Shown one piece after another: positions 45,880 to 55,568 of a stretch of DNA of 64,000 nt. Both the position numbers and the translations under genes were made by a program. This stretch comes from Methylorubrum extorquens (lineage in GTDB: Bacteria > Pseudomonadota > Alphaproteobacteria > Rhizobiales > Beijerinckiaceae). The notes below the pieces were generated by a model. The model made no database searches. It was not told where the DNA came from and saw nothing but the letters and a program-made list of their open reading frames with translations. Where the stretch lies: assembly GCF_024169925.1 (NCBI RefSeq), contig NZ_JALJXF010000001.1:2300001-2364000 (forward strand), given 5' to 3'. Position 1 is the first letter of the stretch. Each line of letters opens with the position of its first letter.

Positions 45880-46899
45880 GGCCACGCCGGTGCGCAGCAG
45901 GTCGTGGTAGTGCACGAGGCCGACGGGGCGGCCCTGGTCCACCACCACGAGGGCGGTGATCTTCATCGCCTCCTGGATCTGCAGCGCCTTGGCGAGCAGG
46001 GTCTCGGGGGTGATCGTGCGGGGGTTCTTCGTCATCACCGCCTCGACCGGCAGGCGGTCCAGCCCCTCGCGGGAGAAGACGGCGCGGCGCACGTCGCCGT
46101 CGGTGAGGATGCCGGCGAGCGCGCCGTCGGCATCGACCACGAGGACCGAGCCGAACCCCTTGGCGTCGATCTCGGCCACGGCGGCCCGCATCGCGGTGCC
46201 GATGGCGACCACGGGGAGGTGCGCCCCGCCATGCATGACCTCGCGCACCTGCCGCAGCGAGGCACCGAGCCGGCCGCCGGGATGGAACACGGAGAAGTCG
46301 CGGGCGGAGAAGCCGCGGGCCTCCAGCAGCGCCACGGCGAGCGCGTCGCCGAGCGCGAGCTGCATCGCCGTCGAGGTGGTCGGCGCGAGCCCGTTCGGGC
46401 AGGCCTCCTTGGCCTTCGGAAGCGCGAGGCAGGTGTCGGCCTCGCGCCCCAGCGTCGAGGCGGCGTTGGAGGTGATCGCCACGAGGCCGACGCGGTAGCG
46501 CCGTGTGTAGCCGATGATGTCGGCCAGTTCCGTGGTCTCGCCCGACCACGACAGCGCCAGCACCACGTCGTCGGGCTGGATCATGCCGAGATCGCCGTGG
46601 CTCGCCTCGGCCGGGTGGACGTAGAGCGCCGGGGTGCCGGTGGAGGCGAAGGTCGCCGCGATCTTGCGGGCGACGTGGCCGGACTTGCCCATGCCGGTGC
46701 AGATCACCCGGCCGCGGGCCGCGCCGATGCGCTCGACGGCCTGCGCGAACGGCGCGCCGAGGCCGTTGTCGATCGCCGCCATCAGGCAGGCCAGGCCCTC
46801 GCGCTCGGTCTCGATGGTGCGCAGGGCCGAGGCGATGGCGGGCGGGCGCGCCGCCCCGTCCGTCCGGTTCCGGTCCTCGATCCGCTGTGCCAGGGCCAT
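45877..46899 (-). CDS. kpsF: Arabinose-5-phosphate isomerase (KpsF/GutQ/KdsD family)
   Basis: Converts ribulose-5-phosphate to arabinose-5-phosphate, the first step toward Kdo for lipopolysaccharide. It has 340 residues: a SIS domain (about 50-195) with VICTGMGKSGHVARKIAATF and LSWSGETTELADI, FHPGGRLGASL at the SIS end, then two CBS domains (about 218-275 and 285-338; VDADGALAGILTDGDVRRAV and VVVDQGRPVGLVHYHDLLR). ATG 46899 was chosen; upstream sequence in frame is low-complexity. Divergent from the BBP2 barrel gene. Confidence 0.93.
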   Translation of the reverse strand: MALAQRIEDRNRTDGAARPPAIASALRTIETEREGLACLMAAIDNGLGAPFAQAVERIGAARGRVICTGMGKSGHVARKIAATFASTGTPALYVHPAEASHGDLGMIQPDDVVLALSWSGETTELADIIGYTRRYRVGLVAITSNAASTLGREADTCLALPKAKEACPNGLAPTTSTAMQLALGDALAVALLEARGFSARDFSVFHPGGRLGASLRQVREVMHGGAHLPVVAIGTAMRAAVAEIDAKGFGSVLVVDADGALAGILTDGDVRRAVFSREGLDRLPVEAVMTKNPRTITPETLLAKALQIQEAMKITALVVVDQGRPVGLVHYHDLLRTGVA

Positions 46900-46983
46900 G
46901 ACGCTGTCGTTTCCGTCTCGAAGCCCGGCGCCGGGCTCTCGCGATTCCTTGCGCGCCCTCTTCACCCGCGACTGTGGCCGCAA

Positions 46984-47017
46984 GGGGGCTGCGAAGGGGG
47001 CTGCGAAGGGGGCTGGC
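46984..47017. repeat. Three-unit 12-base tandem repeat
   Basis: GGGGGCTGCGAA occurs twice and a third unit begins GGGGGCTGG. It sits in the spacer between divergent kpsF and the outer-membrane barrel gene, where slippage could vary promoter spacing. Confidence 0.7.
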
Positions 47018-47160
47018 CACAGCGGGACAGGGCCCGCGGCGCCCCGCAACGGCACGTTAACCATGCCCGGTGTAGCCCCGTTAACCATGGGGCGCCGGCC
47101 GGACACGGAACGCCGCCCCGTCCACGGGCCGCCGGCCGTATCCAGGGAAAGAGCCTGCCG

Positions 47161-48945
47161 GTGTCACGCGAGCGGCCGAACGGGGACAAGCACGGGGGGC
47201 GCCGCGGGGCGCTCGCTCTGGCGCTGCTCCCCGCCCTGCTCGGGGCCGTTCCCGGCGCCCCTGCCCTGGCGCAGGAGACGCCCGACCCGTCGCAGGCCGA
47301 GCCTGCCCCGAGCGCGGCGTCGAACCCGCTGGCGCGCACCGCCTCCGAACCGGCGACCGCGGGCCGCCCGCGCCGCTCCGGCTTCGACGCGCCGACGGCT
47401 TTGCGCGGCGCCGGCGCCTTCTCGTCCCCCGCCCCGCTCGGCAGCGGCACGACCACGAATCAAGCGCCCTCCGCCGCCTCCGAGAGCGAGGAGCCGACGG
47501 TGGCCCGCCTGCCGCGCTTCCGCAGCGCGACGAGCCTCCCCGGCTCCGCCGCGACGCGGGGCACCCCGGCCCGGCCCTCTCTCTTGCGCCTGCGCGCGGC
47601 GCCCCCGCGCCGGCTCGGCTCGGCGGTCCGCCAGATCACCCAGACGCGCACGCAGCAGACGATCACGGATCTGCGCCTCTCGCCCGTCATCCAGACACCG
47701 GTCTCCGGCGTGCCGCTGCCGACGCCGATCCTCGGGCTCGGCCTGCCGAACGCCACCGGGCTCCTGCTCGGCACGGCGCTGCGCCAGCCGATCCCCGCCG
47801 ACACCGCCTACGCGCCGCTCGGCATCCGGCTCGGCACCTTCACGCTGCTGCCGGCCTTCACGCAGAGCATCGGCTACGATTCGAACCCGGACCAGATCGG
47901 CGGCACCCGCCTGCGACCCTCCCTCACGCTCCGCAGCGAGGCGGAGCTGGCGCTGCGCAGCGAGTGGTCGGCCTCCGAACTGACCGCCGAGATGCGCGGC
48001 AGCTACCTCGAATATCCGCAGAACCCGGAAGCGAGCCGCCCCAACGCGGTGGGCACCGCGCGGATGCGCATCGACGTCGACCGCGACACCCGCGTCGATC
48101 TCGAGACCCGCTTCCTGCTCGACAGCCAGCGCCTCGGCAGCCCGGATCTCGGCGCGGGCGGGGCAACGAGCCGGCCGCTCTTTGCCAGCTACGGCGCGAC
48201 CGCGGGCGTGCAGGAGAACTTCAACCGGCTGCAACTCTCGCTGCGCGGCTCGATCGACCGCTCGGTCTTCGAGGATGCGCAGCTCGGCAACGGCACCACG
48301 ATCATCCAGAGCGACCGCGACGCCAACCAGTACGGCCTGCGCCTGCGCGCCGGATACGAGATCTCGCCCGCGATCACGCCCTTCGTCGAGACTTTCCTCG
48401 ACACCCGTGTCTACGACACGCCGGTGGATCAGTTCGGCCTGCGCCGCGATTCCGACGGCATCGCCTTCACCGCGGGCGCGACGGTGGCGCTCAACAGCAC
48501 GCTGACGGCGGAGATCTCGGGCGGTCTGCAGCACCGCTCCTACGTCGACCGCACGCTGCAGGACATCAACGCGCCGGTCATCAACGCGGCGCTCGTCTGG
48601 TCGGTCTCGCCGCTCACCACGGTGCGGTTCAACCAGCAGACCGGGGTGATCGAGACCGCGGTGCCGGGCTCCAGCGGCGCCTTCACCGACGCCGCCACCC
48701 TCGAAGTGCAGCACGACCTCTTGCGCAACCTCTCAATCACGCTGGGCGGCGCCTACCTCTCGACCAACTACGACGGCGTGCGCATCCGCGAGCGGGGGTA
48801 TTCCGCCACCGCCCGGCTCGACTACCGCTTCAACCGCTGGCTCGCGTTCCGCGGCAGCTACATCTACTCGACGCTGGCCAGCACCATCCCGCTCTCGACC
48901 TACGAGGCGCACACGGTGCTGCTCGGGGTGCGCGTGAACCCTTGA
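47161..48945 (+). CDS. Outer-membrane beta-barrel protein (BBP2-like)
   Basis: A 594-residue exported protein starting GTG 47161 with a basic n-region and hydrophobic LALALLPALLGAVPGAPALA signal ending before QETPDP. Residues 45-160 are disordered, Ser/Pro/Ala-rich. From about 215 onward strands of alternating hydrophobic residues (FTLLPAFTQSIGYDSNPDQI, ELTAEMRGSYLEYPQ, GLRLRAGYEISPAITPFVET) form a barrel, ending LLGVRVNP. The DSNPDQI and ending resemble the putative beta-barrel porin-2 (exopolysaccharide-export-associated) family. Substrate unknown. Confidence 0.82.
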   Translation: MSRERPNGDKHGGRRGALALALLPALLGAVPGAPALAQETPDPSQAEPAPSAASNPLARTASEPATAGRPRRSGFDAPTALRGAGAFSSPAPLGSGTTTNQAPSAASESEEPTVARLPRFRSATSLPGSAATRGTPARPSLLRLRAAPPRRLGSAVRQITQTRTQQTITDLRLSPVIQTPVSGVPLPTPILGLGLPNATGLLLGTALRQPIPADTAYAPLGIRLGTFTLLPAFTQSIGYDSNPDQIGGTRLRPSLTLRSEAELALRSEWSASELTAEMRGSYLEYPQNPEASRPNAVGTARMRIDVDRDTRVDLETRFLLDSQRLGSPDLGAGGATSRPLFASYGATAGVQENFNRLQLSLRGSIDRSVFEDAQLGNGTTIIQSDRDANQYGLRLRAGYEISPAITPFVETFLDTRVYDTPVDQFGLRRDSDGIAFTAGATVALNSTLTAEISGGLQHRSYVDRTLQDINAPVINAALVWSVSPLTTVRFNQQTGVIETAVPGSSGAFTDAATLEVQHDLLRNLSITLGGAYLSTNYDGVRIRERGYSATARLDYRFNRWLAFRGSYIYSTLASTIPLSTYEAHTVLLGVRVNP

Positions 48946-48957
48946 GGAGAGTGTTCC

Positions 48958-49521
48958 TCAGCGCGCCATCGAAAGCTGCGCGCCGGATTTCGAGAGCGCA
49001 CCTTCGAGACCGCCGCCGGCCTGCCGCAGACGCGCGGTGACGGTGCCGCCCGGCTGGTAGAGGTAGACCTCTCCGTCGCGGAAATCCCAGGCCGAGACCT
49101 TGGCGAGATCCTTGTTGCCGCAGCCCGCGGCCGAGGCCTTGTAGAGGTCGAGCGAAGGCGTGCTCGACAGCGACACCTTGCAGCTTCCCGCCGCATCGGT
49201 GGCGTTCCACGCGCCCACCACGGAGGAGCGGCCGGTCGCGATAACAGGCGGCGGAGCGGGCGGGGGCGGCGGCTCGATCGCCTGCGAGGGCGCCGCGGCG
49301 ACGCTCGGGGGCGGCGGCTCGCCCGGCGCGGCGGAGGTGCCCGGCGGGGGCGCAAGCGGCTCGCTCGTCACCGTGCCGGCGGGCAGTGCGGGCGTGGCGG
49401 GTTCGAGCGCCGCCTGCGGCCGCGGACGCTCGCGGGGCCCCTCGAAGCGATTGGAGGCGCAGGCGCTGACGCTCGCGGCCAGCGCGAGACAGGCGGCTTT
49501 CGACAGGAACCCACGCGTCAT
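48958..49521 (-). CDS. Lipoprotein with Inh/Omp19-type protease-inhibitor domain
   Basis: A 187-residue lipoprotein: signal MTRGFLSKAACLALAASVSA with lipobox ASVSAC (lipidated Cys21). A proline/alanine-rich linker (about 30-95) leads to an eight-stranded AprI/Inh-type barrel (about 97-187) with VVGAWNATDAAGSCKVSLSS, AAGCGNKDLAKVSAWDF and EVYLYQPGG. The two cysteines form the domain's usual disulfide. Brucella Omp19 shares this architecture and inhibits proteases. It is convergent with the barrel gene, 12 bases apart. Confidence 0.85.
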   Translation of the reverse strand: MTRGFLSKAACLALAASVSACASNRFEGPRERPRPQAALEPATPALPAGTVTSEPLAPPPGTSAAPGEPPPPSVAAAPSQAIEPPPPPAPPPVIATGRSSVVGAWNATDAAGSCKVSLSSTPSLDLYKASAAGCGNKDLAKVSAWDFRDGEVYLYQPGGTVTARLRQAGGGLEGALSKSGAQLSMAR

Positions 49522-49696
49522 CAAAGACCCCTCACCCCAAACACGCAACGGTCGCGCTTGCCCTCAGGGCCAAATGCGCTTGCGGCAAGGCAGGCTGCAC
49601 GCCGAACTCGGGAAAAGCCGTACACGCCCAGGTTTTTGCGGCGGTGTGGCGGCCCTGCCTCAGTCGATGAGCGCCGCCCGTCGGGGGCCGAAACGA

Positions 49697-49729
49697 CGAG
49701 AGCCGCGCCGGGGTCTGGCGCGGCTCTCG
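49697..49729 (-). terminator. Terminator of sdh operon
   Basis: CGAGAGCCGCGCC (49697-49709), loop GGGGTCT, GGCGCGGCTCTCG (49717-49729): a perfect 13-pair stem 35 bases past the sdhB stop, followed on the minus strand by TCGTCGTTTC. Confidence 0.8.
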
Positions 49730-49764
49730 AACATCATCTCGGCGGTTGTCCCGCGGCGAGGAAA

Positions 49765-50589
49765 TCAGACCTCGCGCTCGACCATCATCTTCTTGATCTC
49801 GGCGATGGCCTTGGCCGGGTTGAGGTTCTTCGGGCAGGTGTTGGCGCAGTTCATGATCGTGTGGCAGCGGTAGAGCCGGAACGGGTCGTGCAGCCCGTCG
49901 AGGCGCTCACCGGTGTTCTCGTCTCGGCTGTCGATCAGCCAGCGATAGGCCTGGAGCAGGGCGGCCGGACCGAGGAACTTGTCGCCGTTCCACCAGTAGC
50001 TCGGGCAGCTCGTGGTGCAGCAGGCGCACAGGATGCACTCGTAGAGGCCGTCGAGCCGGGCGCGATCCTCGGGCGTCTGCTTCCACTCCTTCTCGGGCGC
50101 GGGCGTCTCGGTCTGGAGCCACGGCTCGATCGACGCGTGCTGGGCGTAGAAGTTGGTGAGATCCGGCACGAGGTCCTTCAGGACCGGCATGTGCGGCAGC
50201 GGGTAGATCTTCACCGCCCCGTCCTTGTCCTTGCGGGTCAGGAACGGCAGGGCGTTGTCGGGGCTCTTGCACTCGTCGATGCCCATGGTGCAGGCGAGCG
50301 CGTTCTGGCCCTCGATGTTCATGGCGCAGGAGCCGCAGATGCCCTCGCGGCAGGAACGGCGGAAGACCAGCGTCGGATCGACCTTGTTCTTGATCCAGAG
50401 CAGGGCGTCGAGGACCATCGGCCCGCAATCATCGCGATCGACCTTGTAGGTGTCGATGCGCGGGTTCTTCCCGTCATCCGGGTTCCAGCGGTAGATCCGG
50501 AATGTCTGGAGGTTCTTGGCGCCGTCCGGCGCCGGCCAGGTCCGGCCTTCGGTGACCTGGGAGTTCTTGGGAAGATTGAACTGGGCCAT
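49765..50589 (-). CDS. sdhB: Succinate dehydrogenase iron-sulfur subunit
   Basis: Transfers electrons from SdhA flavin to ubiquinone through three iron-sulfur clusters. It has 274 residues. The 2Fe-2S site is [15 protein letters not shown] (about 80-94), the 4Fe-4S and 3Fe-4S sites are [16 protein letters not shown] (about 184-199) and [17 protein letters not shown] (about 241-257). It is the last gene of the sdh operon; a 201-codon ORF separates it from sdhA, which is unusual. A strong hairpin terminator follows. Confidence 0.97.
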   Translation of the reverse strand: MAQFNLPKNSQVTEGRTWPAPDGAKNLQTFRIYRWNPDDGKNPRIDTYKVDRDDCGPMVLDALLWIKNKVDPTLVFRRSCREGICGSCAMNIEGQNALACTMGIDECKSPDNALPFLTRKDKDGAVKIYPLPHMPVLKDLVPDLTNFYAQHASIEPWLQTETPAPEKEWKQTPEDRARLDGLYECILCACCTTSCPSYWWNGDKFLGPAALLQAYRWLIDSRDENTGERLDGLHDPFRLYRCHTIMNCANTCPKNLNPAKAIAEIKKMMVEREV

Positions 50590-50656
50590 GTCCTGTGCCT
50601 TGTCCCTGTGCCTTTGGGTGCGGCGGCCTTGCGGCGCGCTCCGAGTTTCGAAGATC

Positions 50657-51262
50657 CTATTGCCGGTCGAGCCAGCCGGTCATGAACCGCTCGGCCTCCG
50701 CCTTCGGAGGCTGCTTCGCGGCCGGGCCGGACAGGCGGAACTTCACGAATCGGCCGCGCAGACCGGTGAGGCAGAGTAGGCTCTCGGTGGGGCCGAGGGC
50801 CGGGTGATCGATGGTGAAGGCGCGGCAGGTGAACTTGGCGCCCGCCTCTCCCAGCAGGCGCACCGCGCCGCGATCCTCGCTGCCGCGGTAGATGCCCTGC
50901 GCCACCGCCGTCCTGACGTCGCCGGCCGCCTGCGCGAGCTGCCCGGTGACGGCAGGGGAAGACGGCCCGTCGGGGATGTTCGCCACACCGGCATCGTAGA
51001 CGTAGACGTCCGCCTTCCAGCGCCCGTTCGTGTAGACGACGGAGTAGCCGAGACCCGGCGCGCGGGCCTCGTAATCCGTGCGGGGGCCGCGACTGAAGCC
51101 GGCGACTTCGGCCGGGAAGTCGAAGTCCGGTCCCCGCGCCGTTGCCGACACGATCAGCAGCAACCCCACCGCGGCGGACAGGACGGCCTGCACGAGGCGA
51201 CGGGAGGCCGGGATCATCGCCCCCGCCGCTTCCCGTTCGACCGACTGCGCCGCGGGCTGCAT
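50657..51262 (-). CDS. Hypothetical exported protein inside the sdh operon
   Basis: A 201-residue protein encoded between sdhA and sdhB. ATG 51262 overlaps the sdhA stop by one base (TGATG). A hydrophobic segment [20 protein letters not shown] (about 23-42) acts as a signal or anchor; the rest is a soluble periplasmic domain ([49 protein letters not shown]) with two cysteines in TCRAFT and LLCLTG. I do not recognise the family. Position suggests co-expression with complex II; a maturation or unrelated membrane role is equally possible. Confidence 0.7.
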   Translation of the reverse strand: MQPAAQSVEREAAGAMIPASRRLVQAVLSAAVGLLLIVSATARGPDFDFPAEVAGFSRGPRTDYEARAPGLGYSVVYTNGRWKADVYVYDAGVANIPDGPSSPAVTGQLAQAAGDVRTAVAQGIYRGSEDRGAVRLLGEAGAKFTCRAFTIDHPALGPTESLLCLTGLRGRFVKFRLSGPAAKQPPKAEAERFMTGWLDRQ

Positions 51263-53079
51263 CAGTACACCCGCGCCTTCGGCTCGATGTACTGGATGTC
51301 GTTCGACATCGTGTAGGTGTGGACCGGGCGGTAATCGATCTCGACGCCGTGCTTGGATTGGTCGAGCCACGCGAGCGTGTGCTTCATCCACTCCTTGTCG
51401 TCGCGATCGGGGAAGTCTTCGCGGGCATGCGCGCCGCGGCTTTCCTTGCGGTTGACCGCCGATTCCATGGTCACGACCGCCTGACCGATCAGGTTGTCGA
51501 ACTCCAGGGTCTCGAGCAGATCGGTGTTCCACACCAGCGAACGGTCGGTGATCGCGATGTCGGCGACACCGCGCCAGACGTCGTGGATCAGGCCCTTGCC
51601 CTCCTCCAGCACCTCGCCGGTACGGAAGACGGCGCAGTTGTTCTGCATCGTCCGCTGCATCCGGTCGCGCAACTGCGCGGTCGGGGTGCCGCCGTCGGCG
51701 TAGCGGAAGCGGTCGAGGCGTGAGAGCGCCTTGTCGGCCGAGCCCTTCGGCAGTTCCGGCTGACGGGCGTCGGGCTCGACGATGTCGGCGCAGCGCAGAC
51801 CCGCGGCCCGCCCGAACACCACGAGGTCGATCAGCGAGTTCGAGCCGAGGCGGTTGGCGCCGTGCACCGAGACGCAGGCCGCCTCGCCCAGCGCCATCAG
51901 GCCCGGCACCACCGTGTCGGGGTTGCCGTTCTTCAGGGTCAGCACCTCGCCGTGGAAGTTCGTCGGGATGCCGCCCATGTTGTAGTGGACCGTCGGCAGG
52001 ACCGGGATCGGCTCCTTGGTCACGTCCACGCCCGCGAAGATCTTCGCGCTCTCCGAAATGCCGGGCAGGCGCTCGTGCAGGATCTTCGGGTCGAGGTGGT
52101 CGAGGTGCAGGAAGATGTGGTCGCCTTCCTTGCCGACGCCGCGGCCGTCGCGGATCTCCATCGTCATCGAGCGCGAGACCACGTCGCGGGAGGCGAGGTC
52201 CTTGGCCGAGGGGGCGTAGCGCTCCATGAAGCGCTCGCCCTCGGAGTTGGTGAGGTAGCCGCCCTCGCCGCGCGCCCCTTCCGTAATGAGGCAGCCGGCG
52301 CCGTAGATGCCGGTGGGGTGGAACTGCACGAACTCCATGTCCTGCAGTGGCAGGCCGGCGCGCAGCACCATGGCGTTGCCGTCACCGGTGCAGGTGTGGG
52401 CCGAGGTCGCCGAGAAGTAGGCGCGGCCGTAGCCGCCGGTGGCGAGGATGGTCTGCTGGGCGCGGAAGCGGTGGATCTCGCCGGTGGCCTGATCGATCGC
52501 CATCACGCCGCGGCAGCGGCCGTCCTCGTCCATGATCAGGTCGAGGGCGAAGTACTCGATGAAGAACTGGGTCTTGTTCTTCACCGCCTGCCCGTAGAGC
52601 GTGTGGAGCATGGCGTGGCCGGTGCGGTCGGCCGCGGCGCAGGTGCGTTGGGCGGTGCCCTTGCCGTAATCGGTGGTCATGCCGCCGAACGGCCGCTGGT
52701 AGATTTTTCCTTCGTCGGTCCGCGAGAACGGGACGCCCCAGTGCTCCAGCTCATACACCGCGGCCGGCGCGTTGCGGACGAGGTACTCGATCGCGTCCTG
52801 GTCGCCGAGCCAGTCCGAGCCTTTGACGGTGTCGTACATGTGCCAGCGCCAGTCGTCCGGGCCCATATTGCCGAGCGAGGCGGAGATGCCGCCCTGCGCT
52901 GCCACGGTGTGCGAGCGCGTCGGGAACACCTTGGTGATGCAGGCGGTGCGCAGGCCGGCCTGGGAGCAGCCGACCGTGGCGCGCAGGCCCGCGCCGCCGG
53001 CGCCGACGATCACCACGTCGAAGGTATGGTCGATGATGGCGTAGGCGGGGGCGCCGCCGTTGGTTCCGTTGGAGGCCAT
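51262..53079 (-). CDS. sdhA: Succinate dehydrogenase flavoprotein subunit
   Basis: Oxidises succinate to fumarate on covalently bound FAD. It has 605 residues. [20 protein letters not shown] (about 24-43) is the FAD site; [17 protein letters not shown] (about 55-71) includes the histidine that carries [23 protein letters not shown] (about 253-272) and [20 protein letters not shown] (about 396-415) are the substrate and FAD-cap motifs. It follows sdhD by 30 bases in sdhC-sdhD-sdhA-orf-sdhB. Confidence 0.97.
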   Translation of the reverse strand: MASNGTNGGAPAYAIIDHTFDVVIVGAGGAGLRATVGCSQAGLRTACITKVFPTRSHTVAAQGGISASLGNMGPDDWRWHMYDTVKGSDWLGDQDAIEYLVRNAPAAVYELEHWGVPFSRTDEGKIYQRPFGGMTTDYGKGTAQRTCAAADRTGHAMLHTLYGQAVKNKTQFFIEYFALDLIMDEDGRCRGVMAIDQATGEIHRFRAQQTILATGGYGRAYFSATSAHTCTGDGNAMVLRAGLPLQDMEFVQFHPTGIYGAGCLITEGARGEGGYLTNSEGERFMERYAPSAKDLASRDVVSRSMTMEIRDGRGVGKEGDHIFLHLDHLDPKILHERLPGISESAKIFAGVDVTKEPIPVLPTVHYNMGGIPTNFHGEVLTLKNGNPDTVVPGLMALGEAACVSVHGANRLGSNSLIDLVVFGRAAGLRCADIVEPDARQPELPKGSADKALSRLDRFRYADGGTPTAQLRDRMQRTMQNNCAVFRTGEVLEEGKGLIHDVWRGVADIAITDRSLVWNTDLLETLEFDNLIGQAVVTMESAVNRKESRGAHAREDFPDRDDKEWMKHTLAWLDQSKHGVEIDYRPVHTYTMSNDIQYIEPKARVY

Positions 53080-53108
53080 GGCGTGAATCCTTGGTTCCGG
53101 GACGACGA

Positions 53109-53528
53109 TCAGGCGAGGCCGCCCAGGCTCACGCGGAGGATCGCGTAGAGGCAGGCGGCGGCCACCGCGACCGCGTAGAAGGTGTTGGCGATGAGCGCCG
53201 CGAACTTGAGGCCGTGGCTGTGCACGTAGTCCTCGATGACCGTCTGCATGCCCAGACGCATGTGGATCGTCACCGACACCACGGCCAGGATCAGGATGAT
53301 CGCAACGAGCGGGTGCGACACCAGCGCGACGGCCTGCGGGTAGGTCCGCCCGGCCATCAGCGCGATGATGACGACGAAGGCGAGCATCAGGAGCGCGTTC
53401 GAGGCGCCGGTCAGGCGCTGCAGCCAGAAATGGCCGGCGCCGTGGCCCGATGCGCCCAGCCCCTTCACTCGGGCGCGGGGCGTGCGCATGGAGAGCGCGG
53501 TGTTCTGGCGGTTGTCGACCTGGGACAT
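53109..53528 (-). CDS. sdhD: Succinate dehydrogenase hydrophobic membrane anchor
   Basis: A 139-residue three-helix membrane subunit that with SdhC binds heme b and ubiquinone. Helices lie near residues 42-62, 72-92 and 112-135. [20 protein letters not shown] and [20 protein letters not shown] carry the conserved Arg, heme-ligand His and D-Y motif. Start MSQVDNRQ was chosen; an in-frame ATG two codons upstream is equally possible. It begins ten bases past sdhC. Confidence 0.95.
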   Translation of the reverse strand: MSQVDNRQNTALSMRTPRARVKGLGASGHGAGHFWLQRLTGASNALLMLAFVVIIALMAGRTYPQAVALVSHPLVAIILILAVVSVTIHMRLGMQTVIEDYVHSHGLKFAALIANTFYAVAVAAACLYAILRVSLGGLA

Positions 53529-53537
53529 GGGCAAGCC

Positions 53538-53939
53538 TCAGCGAACGAGCAGGGCGACCGCCCAGATCACGACGGTCAGGATGACGGAGCCGATCAGCGT
53601 GGCGCGGGCGAGCGCCAGGCGGCGGTCACGGTCGAAGCCGTAGCCGGCATCCCAGATGAAGTGGCGGAGGCCGCCGAGCATGTGGTGCAGCAGCACCCAG
53701 GTATAGGCGAACAGGATGGCGCGCCCGGCCCACGAGCCGAAGAACCACGCCACCGTGTCGTAGGCGCGCGGACCGGAGGCGAGCGCCACCAGCCAGACCG
53801 CAACGAGGAAGGTGCCGCCGTAGAGCGCCGTGCCGGTGATGCGGTGGAACACCGACATCGCCATGGTCCAGGTCCAGCGGTAGATCTGGAGATGGGGCGA
53901 GAGCGGCTGGGCGACCGTAGGTCTGACGGTAGGGTTCAT
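53538..53939 (-). CDS. sdhC: Succinate dehydrogenase cytochrome b556 subunit
   Basis: A 133-residue membrane subunit, first gene of the operon. [16 protein letters not shown] start (here [20 protein letters not shown]), [14 protein letters not shown] (about 29-42) with the quinone-site Ser and Arg, and [20 protein letters not shown] (about 81-100) with the heme-ligand histidine are all diagnostic. Three helices. The start ATG 53939 is followed upstream by a 127-base spacer to the DASS transporter gene on the same strand. Confidence 0.96.
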   Translation of the reverse strand: MNPTVRPTVAQPLSPHLQIYRWTWTMAMSVFHRITGTALYGGTFLVAVWLVALASGPRAYDTVAWFFGSWAGRAILFAYTWVLLHHMLGGLRHFIWDAGYGFDRDRRLALARATLIGSVILTVVIWAVALLVR

Positions 53940-54066
53940 CGCGGCTCACGATCCTCGCGTCGAAGACTGGATAAATTCCAGGGAAGGGTTAGGGCGGCCG
54001 GCTCCGGCCGGCAATGCCGGTGCTGCGGTGCAGCATTGGTCAAGCTGACGATCGCGCGGATCTGTC

Positions 54067-55392
54067 TCACGCCAGTCTCCCGGTCAGCCTGAACCAGAAA
54101 TAGGCGAGCGGGGTCGCGATCAGCAGCGAGGCGATGCCCGTGGCGAGGGTGAGTTTGGTCGCATCGGCCAGAGACAGGCGGCCGAGATCCATCGTCATGA
54201 TGATCGGCGGCGCCTGATAGGGCAGGAACAGCGTCGAGTAGCCGACCACCTGCACCATCAGCACGCTCATCAGGTCGAAGCCGCTGGCCCGCGAAAACTC
54301 CTCCGCCAGTGCCGTGTAGAGGGCGGGCGCGCCGTTGGCGGTGGCGGTGAACAGGAAGCCGATCGACAGGCCGGTCAGGGTGGCGAAGTTCTTGGCGGGC
54401 GCGCCCGGCTCCAGCGGCGCGACCGAGAGCAGCGCGTGGCCGAGATCGGCCCCGAGCCCGGTCTCGTTGACCACCGCCGTCAGCCCGAACAGGGCGGCGA
54501 CGTAGAAGCAGGTCCGCAGCGGGATCTCGCCGAAGCTCTGGGACGACAGGACGCCGACGCGCGGCAGCAGGCAGATCACCGCGGCCGCGAGCCCGATCCA
54601 GGCCGGCGGGATGCCGTGCCAGCCGTCGCTCAACCAAAGCGCCAGCATCACCGAGAGGATCACCGAGAGGCGCCGCTCCGCAGCCGATAACGGGGGCAGC
54701 GGCGGCAGTTCGGGCCGCGTCTCGTCGAGGCGATCGGGAAAGATCAGGATCGTGCAGGCGACGAGCAGCGCGCCCTTGACGAGGCCGAGAACCGGAGCGT
54801 GCAGAAACAGGTACGGCAGATAGCTCAGATGGATGTCGAACAGCGTCTCGGCGGTGCCGGCCATGACGAGGTTCGGCACGTTGGCCGGCAGGATCGCCGC
54901 CGAGAGCATCGGCGTGGCGACACCGAAGGCGAGCAGCGCTCCCGTCCGGCCCGGGCGCCCGGCCTCCAGCCCGAAGGCGTCGCACAGGGCGATGACCACC
55001 GGCACCATCAGGGCGATGCGCCCGAGATTGGACGGCATGACGAAGGCCAGTGCGAAGGAGAAGGCGACGAGGCCCGCGACGAATCCCGGATAGGAAGCCG
55101 GCAGCCGCGCCGCCAGCATCCGCGCGAGGCGGTCGCCCAGCCCGGTGCGGTTCATGGCGAGCCCGACCACCATGCCGCTCGTCACCAGCCAGAAGGCGGC
55201 GGAGGCAAAGCCCGAAAACACCGTCTGCGCCGGGGCGAGCTTGAGCAGCATCGCCAGCGCGAAGAACATCAGCGCGGTGACGATCTCGGCCACGAGCCCG
55301 GTCGCCCACAGCCCCATGCACAGCACGAGCAGGTCCCCGGCCGCGACGACCGTGCCTTGTGCTCCGAAAATGCTGGCGGTTGCCGCGCTCAT
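54067..55392 (-). CDS. DASS/SLC13-family anion transporter
   Basis: A 441-residue inner-membrane transporter with about 11 helices, of the divalent-anion:sodium symporter type. SGMVVGLAMNRTGLGDRLAR (about 71-90), MPSNLGRIALMVPVVIALCD (about 119-138), ILPANVPNLVMAGTAETLFD (about 166-185) and FTATANGAPALYTALAEEFS near 350 correspond to the paired SNT-like hairpin regions. Likely substrates are dicarboxylates, tartrate or sulfate. It lies upstream of sdhC on the same strand and divergent from a LysR regulator, so it is probably controlled by that regulator. Confidence 0.85.
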   Translation of the reverse strand: MSAATASIFGAQGTVVAAGDLLVLCMGLWATGLVAEIVTALMFFALAMLLKLAPAQTVFSGFASAAFWLVTSGMVVGLAMNRTGLGDRLARMLAARLPASYPGFVAGLVAFSFALAFVMPSNLGRIALMVPVVIALCDAFGLEAGRPGRTGALLAFGVATPMLSAAILPANVPNLVMAGTAETLFDIHLSYLPYLFLHAPVLGLVKGALLVACTILIFPDRLDETRPELPPLPPLSAAERRLSVILSVMLALWLSDGWHGIPPAWIGLAAAVICLLPRVGVLSSQSFGEIPLRTCFYVAALFGLTAVVNETGLGADLGHALLSVAPLEPGAPAKNFATLTGLSIGFLFTATANGAPALYTALAEEFSRASGFDLMSVLMVQVVGYSTLFLPYQAPPIIMTMDLGRLSLADATKLTLATGIASLLIATPLAYFWFRLTGRLA

Positions 55393-55568
55393 GGGCGCGC
55401 TTCAAACGCGAATTGGAAGCGTTCGCAATTCGGCTTTCGTGGTGGGTGCCTTCGCCGCTCGCGAAGGCGGGTGCCAGTCTCACGCTCTCGTGATAGGCTT
55501 CATCACCCTTCCTCGCTCCATCCCACGCGAATGCGGGCCTGAGAGCGCCTTGTCGAATTCATCCTGTG

